Shown one piece after another: positions 20,655 through 31,560 of a DNA stretch of 64,000 nt. Source of the DNA: Topomyia yanbarensis (Eukaryota; Arthropoda; Insecta; Diptera; Culicidae); the NCBI RefSeq assembly GCF_030247195.1, contig NC_080671.1:100427845-100491844 (forward strand). Direction: 5' to 3'. A program made the translations under genes and the position numbers. The notes under the pieces were generated by a model. It ran no database searches and was not told the origin of the DNA. It was given only the letters and a program-made list of their open reading frames with translations. The first letter of the stretch is position 1; the number at the start of each line of letters is the position of its first letter.

Positions 20655-22580
20655 TATTTCCTGATTCTACATCATATTATCATTATTTAATCTGTTCCAC
20701 AATATTCCGCCACGTCACTGGGTCAGTTGCTGCTTGTCTCCAACCTCTCAGGTGCCCGATACTCGCAAGGTTCTGCTCCACTTGGTTCAGTCACAGGGAA
20801 TACTGCGCTCCTCTCCGTCTTGTACCTGTCGGGTTGGAGGTGAAAACCAACTTGGTGGGGTTGTTGTCCGGTATCCTCACAACATGCCCCGCCCACCGTA
20901 CCCTTCCAGCTTGAGCTACTTTCCGGATACTAGGCTCACCATAGAGCTACCGCGAAAGTACGTGGTTCATCCTTCTCCTCCACACGCCATCCTCCTGCAC
21001 ACCACCGAAGATGTTTCGTAGCACTCTTGGCTTGCAGATGCTCCTCGAGCATTGTTCACGTTTCGTGCCCGTAGAGAACCATCGGTCTAATCAGTGTGTT
21101 GTACATGGCGCATTTCGTGCGGTGGTGAAGATTCCTGGATCTTAGTTTTGTGGAGCCCATAGTAAGTACGACTTCCAGAGATAATACGCCTTCTGATCTC
21201 CCGGATGGTGTTATTGTCAGCAATAAGCCTAGATAGATGAACTCGTCGCCGTCTATCGTAATACTACTGCACAAGCGTTCCCTATCGCGATCGGCTCCGC
21301 CAGCTAGCACGTACTTCGTCTTAGACACATTTATCTTCAGTCCTACTCGTGCAGCTTCGCGCTTCAGTCGGGTATACAGATCTGCTACCGTCTCCTTGTT
21401 TCTACCGATTATGTCCACGTCGTCAGCGAAGCACACGAACTATCCGGACCTCGTGAAACTCGTGACCCGCATGATGAACCCCGCTCTTCGCATTACACCT
21501 CCCAGCGCTATATTGAACAGCAGGCAGGACAACTCGTCGCCTTTTCTTAGTCCCCTGCGTGTTTCAAACGGTTCGTTACCATCGTAGCCTTAATCAGTCT
21601 TGTCAGCTTCCCAGAGAAGCCGTTCTCGTCCATCATTTTCCATAGCTCCACACGGTCCACCGTGTCATATGCGGCTTTAAAGTCGATGAACAGGTGATGT
21701 GTCGGGACCTGGTATTCACGGCATTTTTGGAGGATTTGCTTTATAGTAAAGATTTGGTCGTTTGTTGATCTGCCGTTGATGAAACCGGCCTGATAACTCC
21801 CGACAAATCCATTTACCAGCGGTGATAGGCGCCGGAACAGAATCTGGGATAGCACTTTGTAAGCGGCATTTGTCACTCTGTGATCGCTCTGTAGTTTTCA
21901 CAGTCCAATTTGTCGCCTTTCTTTTATATCGGGGTGATGACCCCTTCCTTCCACTCCTCCGGTAGCTGTTCTCTGTCCCAGATTCTTTCGATTATTCGGT
22001 GCATGCATTCCGTCAGTTTCTCCGGACCCACCTTGAAGAGTTCCGCTCCTAGACCATCCTTACCAGCTGCCTTGTTGTTCTTGAGCTGTTGAATAGCCTC
22101 GTAAACCTCATTCATAGTGGACGCCAGTACATCCCCATCGGCTGCGACACTGACATAATCATCCTCCTCGAACGCCCGATTGTCCACCTGCGCACCATTC
22201 AGATGTGCATTGTAGTACTGCCTCCACCTTTCGACCACCTCACGTTCGTCCGTCAAGATGCCACCTTCCTTGTATCTACACATTTCGGCCCGCTGCACAA
22301 AACCGTTGCGAGAATCATTCAGCTTCTTGAAGAACGCCCGCGTTTCCTGAGAGCGATATAGCAGCTCCATCTTCTCTCTCTCAGACTCTTCCAGGCGGCG
22401 CTTTTTGTCCTGAAAAAGACGAGTCTGCTGTTTTCGCTTCCGTCGATATGACTTCACGTTCTGACTAGCGGATGTCTTATCCTCAATACTGAGGTATAGC
22501 GTACCGGTCTGGGCTGCTGCGCTGAACTCAAAGCGGAACCGTAACCGTAACCGAGCGTAATAGCCGGGATGATTACCCTC
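20655..22580 (-). pseudogene. RTE-clade (JAM1-like) LINE, 5'-truncated, with frameshifts
   Basis: The minus strand encodes the RT region of an RTE-type element. It has an arginine/lysine-rich pre-RT segment (KRKQQTRLFQDKKRRLEESE), RT blocks (LKNNKAAGKDGLGAELFKVG; EEWKEGVITPI), YQAGFINGRSTNDQIFTIKQ, LFIDFKAAYDTVDR, the catalytic box CFADDVDIIG (near 21430), INVSKTKYVLAGG and the C-terminal YGHET region. Frameshifts or stops lie near 21900, 21590 and 21450. The endonuclease is missing (truncation at about 22560-22590, typical of incomplete target-primed reverse transcription). The 3' end at ~20655-20690 is AT-rich. It is inserted, inverted, into R1-clade copy 2. A related 3' fragment is at 50.2-50.8 kb. 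Confidence 0.87.
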
Positions 22581-22589
22581 TGAATCACT

Positions 22590-23395
22590 CTTGCTGAGAA
22601 CGTGGATTGCTACCAGCTGAGAAAGGCACGTAATGCAAGGAGATTGGTCCGAGGGGGCTCTTTGGCTAAGTGGTAGCAAGAGTGGTGCAACGCGGAGAAA
22701 GGAAGGTGGACCCACCGACTCATCCCAAATGTGTTGGCGTGGGTGCATAGGAAGCATGGTGGAGAGGTGACCTTCCATTTGACGCAGTTTTGTGTTTTGT
22801 TTTTTTTTTTTTTTTTGAAGTACCTGCATCGGTTTGGACACGCTTCGTCACCCCCTTGCCCGGAGTGTGTGAACGTGCAAGAGACATCGGAACACGTGGT
22901 CTTCGAATGCCCTAGATTTGAAGAAGTCCGTAGGGGTATGCCTGGTGTGACAGTGAACAATATCGTCGAAGAGATGTGCCACGACGAGCATATCTGGGAC
23001 GCTGTCAACAGAGTGGTTACGAGCATATTCTGCGAGTTGCAGAGGAAGTGACGAAGAGACCAACAAAGTAGCGCCATTGACTAGAACGCCGCCGTGAAAC
23101 CGCAACGATGTAGACTGGGTCCACCGCCGGGGACCAGTTGAATAGAACGCGATGCAGCACCGGGTTCGGGTCGTCGGGGCGCCAGTGAACCGGGCGTCTG
23201 GCTTCACCGGCATCGCAGGACCGACGCGTCGAATAGCTATCAGTGGGTCGTTGGGGTGCCAATGAACCGGAAGTTACGCTCCACCCGGAATCGCTGGATG
23301 CATCTCAGCACCTACTTGCTGGCCCGTTGAGTAGGCTAGGTCCACCGCTGGGAACTAGACCGAGTAAATGAAGCAGGGAGCTAAATGGCTCACGG
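22590..23395 (+). pseudogene. R1-clade LINE copy 2, C-terminus and 3' UTR (3' piece)
   Basis: The plus-strand frame ending at 23051 reads MLAWVHRKHGGEVTFHLTQF, then KYLHRFGHASSPPCPECVNV ... EHVVFECPRFEEVRRGMPGV, the terminal zinc region and stop of an R1-type ORF2. A T-rich run (~22800-22816) sits inside the frame. From 23052 the 3' UTR contains the same GGCGCCAGTGAACCGGGCG/GACCAGTTGAATAGAACGCG units seen in copies 1 and 3. It ends near GGGAGCTAAATGGC (~23377), a terminus shared with copy 3 (34086-34099, inverted). Confidence 0.83.
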
Positions 23396-23640
23396 AAACG
23401 AACATCGGCATCGGGAGCAACCATACCTACTATATCGCACAAGTTGAGAGCGTGTAACGTCGTGTCATCTAGTCTGTGTAATCCTATGGAAAATCATCTT
23501 ACCATCTTGTTCTTGGCCTTGGGGTCCGCGTCATATTGCCAAATTTAGCATTGAATCCGCTTCTGTCGCTTCCTAATCTCCTTTTTGTCTTCTAGGTTCA
23601 AAGCGGATCAATCGACAGTTAATTGATACGGTAAACATAC
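23396..23640. other. Short spacer between LINE and mariner
   Basis: No feature recognised. Confidence 0.5.
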
Positions 23641-23767
23641 TAAAGGGCGAACACGAAATTATTGCGACACCGAAAATGTCATGTCAATTTTCTTATAATG
23701 TTTAAAATCAAACCAAATTTTTAGGGAAGTTTTATACATATATTCACTTCAATAATCAAAAGAAAAG

Positions 23768-24655
23768 TTAATCGATGGAACGTTGGGTGTAAAATTGAAC
23801 GCATTTTCGCTTGATGCCCTCCATCAAAGTCTTTACAGTGTCATCCGGTACCAGTTTCTCAGTTTTTTTTTCATTTTCTAAACATGTCCTTCTCGTCTTT
23901 GACTGTCTTCTTGCTCTTCCGAAGTTCCCGCTTCATCATTGCCCAGTACTGCTTCACCGGGCGCAGCTCCGGACAGTTTGGCGGATTCATGTCCTTTGGA
24001 ACAAAATGGCCAGAATTGGCCTCATACCACTCCAGGACACTTTTAGAATAGTGGCATGATGCCAAATCTGTCCAAAATAGCGGAGCTTCGTCGTGCTGCT
24101 GCAAGAACAGCAAAAGGCGCTTCTCGAGGCACTCAGATTTGTAGATCTCGCCATTTACTGTGCCCTTTGTCACGAAAGGCTCACTCCTCAGTCCGCAAGA
24201 GCAGATGGCCTGCCAAATGAGATATTTAGAGGCGAACTTCGACATTTTCTTCTTCTTAAATTTGTCGTCCAAATAGAACTTGCTCTTGCCGGTGAAAAAC
24301 TCCAACCCCGGTATTTGCTTAAAATCGGCTTTTATATACGTTTCGCGTCCATCACACAGCAGCCATATTTTGTCAGCATCTTCTCGTAGAGCTTCCGTGC
24401 CCGAGATTTAGCCGTCGATTGTTGCCGCTCATCGCGGTTTGGGATGTTCTGTACCTTGTATGTATGTAGTCCAGCTCTCTTATTTGCATTCTGGACGTAG
24501 CTGTGCGACATGCCGATCTTTTTAGCCAAATCACGGCTTGAGACGATGGGATTTGCCCTGTCGTCACACACCATCACAAAATACAAAACTCCCCCTCCCC
24601 CATATAATGCTACGTCATTTATGGATATCATAGGTGTGACCATAAAGCATTGCAC
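23768..24655 (-). pseudogene. ITmD37E-type mariner transposase pseudogene
   Basis: On the minus strand: an N-terminal helix-turn-helix (VSSRDLAKKIGMSHSYVQNA), a linker (KVQNIPNRDERQQSTAKSRA), and the DDE-type core (KYLIWQAICSCG ... FWTDLASCHYSKSVLEWYEA ... NPPNCPELRPVKQYW). Counting from the Asp of WTDLAS, 37 residues separate it from the Lys of RPVKQYW, exactly where D37E transposases have Glu. The catalytic Glu is therefore Lys (codon 23954-23952). The first catalytic Asp region (VMD) is followed by a frameshift at ~24345, and a TGA plus shift hits the C-terminus near 23870. The enzyme is dead. The flanks ATTATTGCGACACC (~23657) and GGTGTGACCATAAA (~24631) may be decayed inverted repeats. 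Confidence 0.88.
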
Positions 24656-25439
24656 ACACTGTCATCGGGCTCACTTCTTAAATGAAAGGTTAGGGTATTA
24701 GGACCACTTTCTTCTTCGGAGTGAGTTTGCTAAAACGCTTCCTACTGGTGGCGACTTTTGATTTTTTGAAAAATGGGCCGATTTTGGATAAAATTTCAAA
24801 TTTATGCCTGTTGAAGCGGTCCTGCACTGTCTTAGATATTTTTTCAGCATTTTTTATTTTTTTGGAGATCCAAACGGAGAAGTTTGGTTAGTTAGTTTGT
24901 ACAAATTTGGAATTATAAGAGCGGCAGGGCCATTAAAACTTAGTAAAAAGTGAAATTTTTGGTGCTTTTCAGTATTTTTCTTCAAAACTCAGTATCTACA
25001 AAATTTTAAAAGTACAGAAAACACTTTATATAGTTGAGCCGAATTCGGGGGCGTAATTTTTCTGAAGAAAGTGTATAGCTATGGCTAATGGGGTATGAGT
25101 TATTTAAGTTTTTGTTAGATAACCTTTGACATTTTTAGCAATTTATAAAAAATAATGCTGTTCCAAAAAGTAAATCAGTTCAAATGTGCTTTGACCACAC
25201 ATTGTTTTTCAAAAAATAGAAGGAAAATTATAAAAAAGGACGTTTTCTGTACGTCTTTAGTATGTCAGGACGAGGTTTAATGAGCATTTGATGATTTTTT
25301 TGTAACTTAAATTATAAAAATAATAACTTTGCTAATGACGCCAAGTCTCTAATTATTTTTTGAAGAGTTAATTCTCCATAATTACTTCTAGGAGGCATCT
25401 TCAACAAAACGATTGTGTCAGAAGATGCGCTGTATTCTG

Positions 25440-26982
25440 AGCATGAGCATGATGACCGTACAATTCGTAGTTGCTACTCCGTGATTGACCAGAACAAGCG
25501 AAATTGCACATAGAATCAACGGATGGGGCCTGGGAGTAGCTATCCATCCTCAATGTGCACGTTTCGAGAGTTCTATACTTTGAAAGGCCAATAACGGCGC
25601 CGGCCACGTCCTTACAGTCATCGGGGAAGGAAAGGAATGTTAGTGTAACAAACGTTGTTTTGGAGACCGTGTATACCTCTGCATCTCCACGTTTGCCACG
25701 GGAAGGAGTTTTTTGTTTGTGAGGTGGGGTAAAAAGTTACACAAATCTGGATTCACCTTGATAAGTGATGCGATCTATGTAACTCTCGAAAGTATTATCA
25801 TGTGTTTTTTGCTCTGGGCAGCCGGCAGCCGAGAATTTATAATAGATTTATCATTTATTTATTCAATTTGAAAATTCAAGGTTTATAAAGGATGCAACTT
25901 TAACTCCGGAGAGCCGACTATCGGGAGTGCTGCTTATGTTCAATTGAATCAAACGGCGTGTGAAACGATTTTATTTCATATTTTTGGACACCGGCGAAAC
26001 ACGGCATTCCAAGAACACTATGATACAGTGAAACGCGATTACCTTTACTGTCTCGAGACTTTCGTCGTAACAAATATGCTAATACTTATTAGTGTTATTA
26101 CTATAAGAAACGGTATGCATTTCGTGCGGTATGCACAACAACGCACTGGCGCCTCTCTCCTCGAACGGTTGAATAAGCTGTCGACCCCCATGATACCAAT
26201 ATTTGCGCGCGCTGTTATGCCAACTGAAATGCTTATTTTATACCAGTCCGCACTTCTAACGAACGAACCTGCACGTCGAACACACAACCGACGAGACGCG
26301 CGCCTGTCTCCATGTTAGTTACTAGAACAAGACTGGACACAAAAGAAACAAAAAGAAACCAATCCACCATCTCATAAGAACGATGCGCAAAAAACAAAAA
26401 AAATACAAGAAAGGAAGAAGCGATTCTCGGCGATGACGCTCTTCACGACAATAATCAGGCAACAATATTACTATGCTCATGATTGAGCATAGCCAACATG
26501 ACTATCATCAATACAGTGCATATTCTACTCAAATGCATATGAAAGCACTCAAGTCAATGGATACAACTAGCATACTGGTGGATATGACTCAGAGGGCCAA
26601 AACAAACCAAACACCAAACAAATAAAAATTTCTGGAGAAAATCCAGAACAGGACGCAAGCAACACTAATAGCGGTAAGCTTGAAGCAAGTTGGTACCGCC
26701 ACACGGTACTATCTTTGATTTTAGGCCTGAGTTTAGTCCGGTCTAAGACGTTAGTACCTGTCATTGCAGAAATGGCTGCATCCTGAAGCTAAATGAAAAC
26801 AGTTGGATTGCACTGGTTTTGCACTTTCTAGCAGAAGTGTCAATGGAACATACCCAGTTTTCTGCACTTCTGCTAGAAAGTGCAAAACCGGTGCAGTTTC
26901 AGTGCACTCCACTACACCGGTGTCAATCAATCGAAAACCCCAAGTGTAAAAGGCCGCCATATTCCTCTTGCATACATCTCAA
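25440..26982. mobile_element. 1.54-kb insertion between 26-bp direct repeats
   Basis: The 26-bp sequence starting TGTGTCAGAAGATGC is identical at 25414-25439 and 26983-27008. The intervening DNA begins AGCATGAGCATGATGACCGT and ends CTTGCATACATCTCAA. No domain is recognised in its ORFs (the longest is 124 codons at 25944-26318, not convincing). A 26-bp target duplication would be unusually long for a DNA transposon and suggests target-primed retrotransposition or another mechanism. Confidence 0.55.
26809..26895. other. 31-bp stem hairpin, one mismatch
   Basis: Arms 26809-26839 and 26865-26895 pair with a single mismatch (core TTTTGCACTTTCTAGCAGAA) around a 25-nt loop. This is a cruciform-capable palindrome of pre-miRNA size. 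No expression evidence, and it lies inside a probable mobile element. Confidence 0.6.
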
Positions 26983-27444
26983 TGTGTCAGAAGATGCGCT
27001 GTATTCTGTTGTAAAACTTTTTCGAGGATATTTGCCCCAAATTTGACTATTTCGGAATTATGTGATCTAAACAATAAATATCAGTTTTTCAACACTCACC
27101 TCACTCTTCTGCATTTTTTTTCTTTTTCATTTGGCTTTGTGGTGTCAATAAATCACTATGATGTTTAGAAGTTTCTGTACATGCTCGACTGTGTGATGTA
27201 ATGTATTCAGGTTTTAAGAACCGCTAATCATTACATTTTTTTATGAGTTTTCGATCAGGATTTTGAATATTTCTCGTTAGACGTAAGGTTGCAGCTTGGG
27301 AGGCCGGAAAAGTAAAGTGTTGTGACTGACCTTTGAACGAAGCAAAGTGGTGTTAGTGTTATTGTTCCGAACCCATATTTGACAGTTGCTGCGCTCTTTG
27401 ATGTTGCTGGTCATCTGTTCAATATTGCAGACATTTGATCACCC

Positions 27445-27625
27445 AGTAGCCCGGTTAAACTCATTCCGGAGCCGGTTCGGATTTCTGAGTGAAGTCATTA
27501 TGGATTCCGGGTCGGATGCAACAACCGATTCCGACTCAGAATCGGTTGTTGCATTTGATTTGGAGTCCGTACTGACTCCATTCAGGATTCCGAATCAGGT
27601 TCCGAGTGGTTTGACCGGGAGGCAG
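27445..27625. mobile_element. Palindromic MITE (GGAATCGGTTGTT family)
   Basis: CCGGAGCCGGTTCGGATTTC at the left mirrors GATTCCGAATCAGGTTCCGA at the right, and a central inverted repeat CAACAACCGATTC/GAATCGGTTGTTG is perfect. Ends resemble CCCGGTTAAAC/GTTTGACCGGG. Confidence 0.75.
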
Positions 27626-29164
27626 TGGACGGGGAGCGTTGTGGGTGTCATTCCGATTGAGCTGAGGCTTGGAGGTGAAACCTTGCTTTGCTTAATGTTT
27701 CACAGGCTGGTAGTGATGACTTTATGAAATAGAATGATAGTATACTTGACAGTAATTGGACAATGATTATTCGGCCTTGATTAAATGATGACATCATTGG
27801 GCCTGTTCTCGTAGTCGCGTCGCTTGGTGACTGGAAGGTAATTTCCTTCTAGTCGCTAGGAGGCGTGGCTGTGGGAGTGGGGCTCCAGGTAGAATCTAGA
27901 TTATACGAAGATGAGTGAAAGTTCATTTTATACTTCAACAAATACGCGAATGATCGTGATTTTCTATTAGTTTAGGATTCCATCTTATTTCAACCTGAGG
28001 TTTTAGCCCTCGCTTTAATGCGCACTGCTTTTGCTACATTCCCACCAGATCAATATAATAGGCGGTTGTCCGCTGTAATCGTCCGTGTCCCTTATCATTT
28101 GTTTTTGTAAAGTGATTCTTCAGCAGTGCTGTCTTTGAAAATGAACCACTTCGGTTATGCAACTAAATTTTGCCGACCTTATTTTGATACAAATAATAGA
28201 GCGGTCTTCATTGCGTGACATTCTGAATTGCACATATTTTGTTGCATGTAATTTTAAATGCTTTTTGATTTGATGGCATTGTGGGGAACACGTGTCCGCC
28301 GGTTGATGCCGGTCGGGCTGACAGTTTTTAGGACTCTCAGAACAAATTTCTTTGTTTGTCGACCAACTAGGAAACTACGCGTGGTATTCTTGATATTATA
28401 TCGCGATCATTTTGTACTATACACAGTTTTTGTCCACATTACGCACGATCGTACCGATTGTCGATTAAAGATATCAGATTAGCTCGCAGTTTTAGCAATA
28501 CTCCCACGGCCGGATGTTTGGAGTTCAAATTGCTGTAGTTTAGGGAAAAGGTAAATCACTCTCGATGACCGGCTATCCAGAGTTTAAACACAAGAAAAAC
28601 ATAACTAAATGTCTTTTTGCTCTGAGTAATCGTATACTCTGAGGCTAATTATCTGACCGCATAAAAACATTCATTTCGTGGTCGCATTGCCTGCTTGTGG
28701 CGAATCCTAGACCTATACCTGTCCCTCAATCCAACTCCGTAATACCTATGGAAGCGTCGCTGAGTCGGTGGCCTTTCTTAAGTAGATATTACATCAACAT
28801 TTCCTACTCTATCCTAAGTATCGGTGAAGATGGTCGTGGCCGGCAATAACGATTCTCGTGCTATTGGTGTACTGATTCAAAAGAGATAAAGCTCATTCCC
28901 GTTCATTTATCTCACAAGCAAGAGGAGTTAAATTACCGATAGGCAACATGATAATGGTTAGTATGCAATCTACGAATAGCACCGTGCTTCGTAACGCAAC
29001 GCAACGCAACTGACCTCACTCTGCTGCATTTTTCTCCACTTCAAAGTTCCTAACATGAAAATAAGACTTTATATACAAAATGTAAGTACGTTAATCAATT
29101 CAGCCTTCAAATATACGCCATAACTTGCCATTAACTCGACATATTTGTTTAATTTTAGTGATTT
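27626..29164. other. Interior of the 5.2-kb element, nothing recognised
   Basis: No gene found. A short direct repeat (CCTCACTCTTCTGCATTTTT at ~27102 and a 1-base variant at ~29013) may bound another insertion. A CGCAACGCAACG run lies at ~28990. Confidence 0.4.
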
Positions 29165-29849
29165 TCAAACCCGCTAGGTGGCTATTAGTATAGAAAATAT
29201 TTTTTAAAAAAATCGTCAATTGCTCATAAAAACCGATTCTGATGTACTAGAGACAAGCGAAAAACACCATTTTTCATCATATTCCTTTTATTTTCCAAAA
29301 AATAATATGCGGACTAAGCCCTCTTAAGTTGTTTTATTTTGTAGAACGGTGTTATTTTTTATGAATATCATAAAATGTCAAAAGGTTATTTAACAAAAAC
29401 GTAAATAACTTATACCCCATTGGCCGTAGCTATACACTTTCTTCAGAAAAATTACGCCCCTGAATTCGGTTCAACTATATAAAGTGTTTTCTGTACTTTT
29501 AAAATTTTGTAGATACCCAGTTTTGAAGAAAAAATACTGAAAAACACCAAAAATTTCACTTTTTACTAAGTTTTAATGGCTCTGCCGCTCTTATAATTCC
29601 AAATTTGTACAAACTAACTAACCAAACTTCTCCGTTTGGATCTCCAAGAAAATAAAAAAATGCTGAAAAAATATCTAAGACAGTGCAGGACCGCTTCAAC
29701 AGGCATAAATTTGAAATTTTATCCAAAATCGGCCCATTTTTCAAAAAATCAAAAGTCGCCACCAGTAGGAAGCGTTTTAGCAAACTCACTCCGAAGAAGA
29801 AAGTGGTCCTAATACCCTTACCTTTCATTTAAGAAGTGAGCCCGATGAC

Positions 29850-31560
29850 TTTTTTAACATGATGTCATTTTGGGACACCCTAGTCTACAGTTAATGCACA
29901 TAGGTTGCAGAAATAGGTTGTTGCGACAGCCCGATTGCACACTGATAAATAACAATAATAATAACTGTGCTGTTTCATCTCTCTTATACCAAAATTCGAT
30001 TATCCCTGTTTTAATCAATATACGTATTCATTGCATTATGGGTCAGGCAAATCCTAATTCTTTTTTTATTATCATTATGCTGACTACCTAAACGAGTGAA
30101 GGTATTTTAGGGTTTCACAAAAAGAATCTCTGCCCATAAAGGACCTAAGAAATAGTTATCCACTATTCCCTATAACGTTTGCTCAAACCGAATGTCCACC
30201 TGGTTCGACTCTAACAGACCACACCGTCCCGAAAGGACTGCTTATCATTTCTGAGAGACGGTGTGCTTGATCGAGTTAAATAATCATAAGAAGTCCCTAA
30301 CTATCTCTCAGGTGCCAGTACTGAACTCCTGTCCTGAGCTAGCCTCATACCCAAGGTCAAAAGAGTCGACAACTAGCAGGTCAAAAGAGTCGACAACCAT
30401 GCCAATCGAAGGCCACAGACCCAGCGCCATCTCGTACAATTCCTGAAATTAGAAGTTTGTTAGCACTCTTGTAAAACTCGCTTACCGCTGCGCATCTCTT
30501 CCGGCATTTCGACGCCGTCGGTCGACTGCCTCAACGGAAAACTGCCGAATAGGGGTTGAGAACAGCTTGAAGGAACATCTGATGTTGCTCCAAATGTGTG
30601 TGATATCCAAGACTGACTTGGATAGTTCCATCGAGTCTAGTTTGCATACCTTACATAACTAGACTCACTTTTCTTCATTCACCCACACTCACAACGAAGC
30701 AATACGAATTATATTAAATTGAAAACAAGAGTACTTCTTTTCAAAATTGTTTCAACTACTTTTCAAAAATATGCGTGATATGGACATAAAAGTGTGATAT
30801 TCTTGATAATGAACACACGAGAAACTATCTAAAATACATTTGTTACGCGGCGTAAGTCGAAAAATACACATGAATTGGAAATAAAACTTAACTATGCCAT
30901 TTTAAATACTATCAAAGATCGTAAAAGGCACAATCTTCAAGTTTGTAGATGCAAAATATGTTTCCTATACATAATAAAAATGCTTTGATTAACCTGAATC
31001 TTTTACTGCTAAAAATCAAAAAACGTGCTGCTGAACAAATAAAACAATGACTAACGCGCCCTCTATATTTCGTTCCATCGCGATCTATTTTCGGTTTATA
31101 TTCTATCACATACGAATCATGGATGGTACCGTCTTTCAATTTACAATGTTTTCCCAATGTGTAACTACTTATTTTTTCCGTTATCATATAATGGCACTTT
31201 GTAATATAAAAAAACACGTTGCTCGATTATAGATAAATTAATACTAAATTTAAATACATGCCGATTTTGCTTTTTAAAATACATACCAAGGATTAAAGTA
31301 CACCGTGTATTGCAATCTAGTGGTCATTAAGGCCATGATGATTAGCTTATATCTAACGATCAGCACTTATGGTAAAATCGATTGGATTACATCCACGAAA
31401 CCTAACATTGCTATAACTAGAACTAACGTTTCAGTACGTTTACCGCCTGTGACAAGAAATACTAAATAAAAACCCATCGAAAAAAAAATCAAACTCAATA
31501 TGAAAACTCAACGTATTTCTTAGCATTCAATGTGCAAAATCTTCAACACCATTCCGCGAT
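29850..31560. other. Spacer and 3' flank of Myo31DF
   Basis: No gene seen. GATGTCATTTTGGGACACCC at ~29861 resembles a mariner/Tc1 terminus. A 24-bp tandem duplication (GGTCAAAAGAGTCGACAAC, twice from 30355) lies in DNA resembling the Jockey leader at ~43310-43360. The last few hundred bases should hold the myosin 3' UTR (minus strand), but I could not fix a poly(A) signal. Confidence 0.45.

Larger units (their letters stand above)
24661..29849. mobile_element. 5.2-kb element bounded by ~670-bp inverted arms
   Basis: The left arm (24661 to ~25330) begins GTCATCGGGCTCACTTCTTA. The right arm (~29165 to 29849) is its inverse and ends exactly at the matching GTCATCGGGC complement. The outer ~480 bp of the arms differ by only scattered bases; the inner ~190 bp are more diverged. 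The interior shows no transposase. It includes a nested ~1.5-kb insertion (25440-26982) and a palindromic MITE (27445-27625). It may be a foldback-type or non-autonomous TIR element, or a large inverted duplication. No clear target duplication is seen. Confidence 0.85.

Noticed and set aside
23640..24720. Assigning exact mariner terminal inverted repeats
   Set aside because: Candidate ends (ATTATTGCGACACC and GGTGTGACCATAAA) are too diverged to fix boundaries by eye.
25944..26318. 124-codon plus-strand ORF inside the 1.5-kb insertion
   Set aside because: No recognisable domain or family; opposite strand is similarly open. Not enough to call a gene.
31047..31232. Short ORFs on both strands downstream of Myo31DF
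   Set aside because: AT-rich chance ORFs; most likely 3' UTR or flank.
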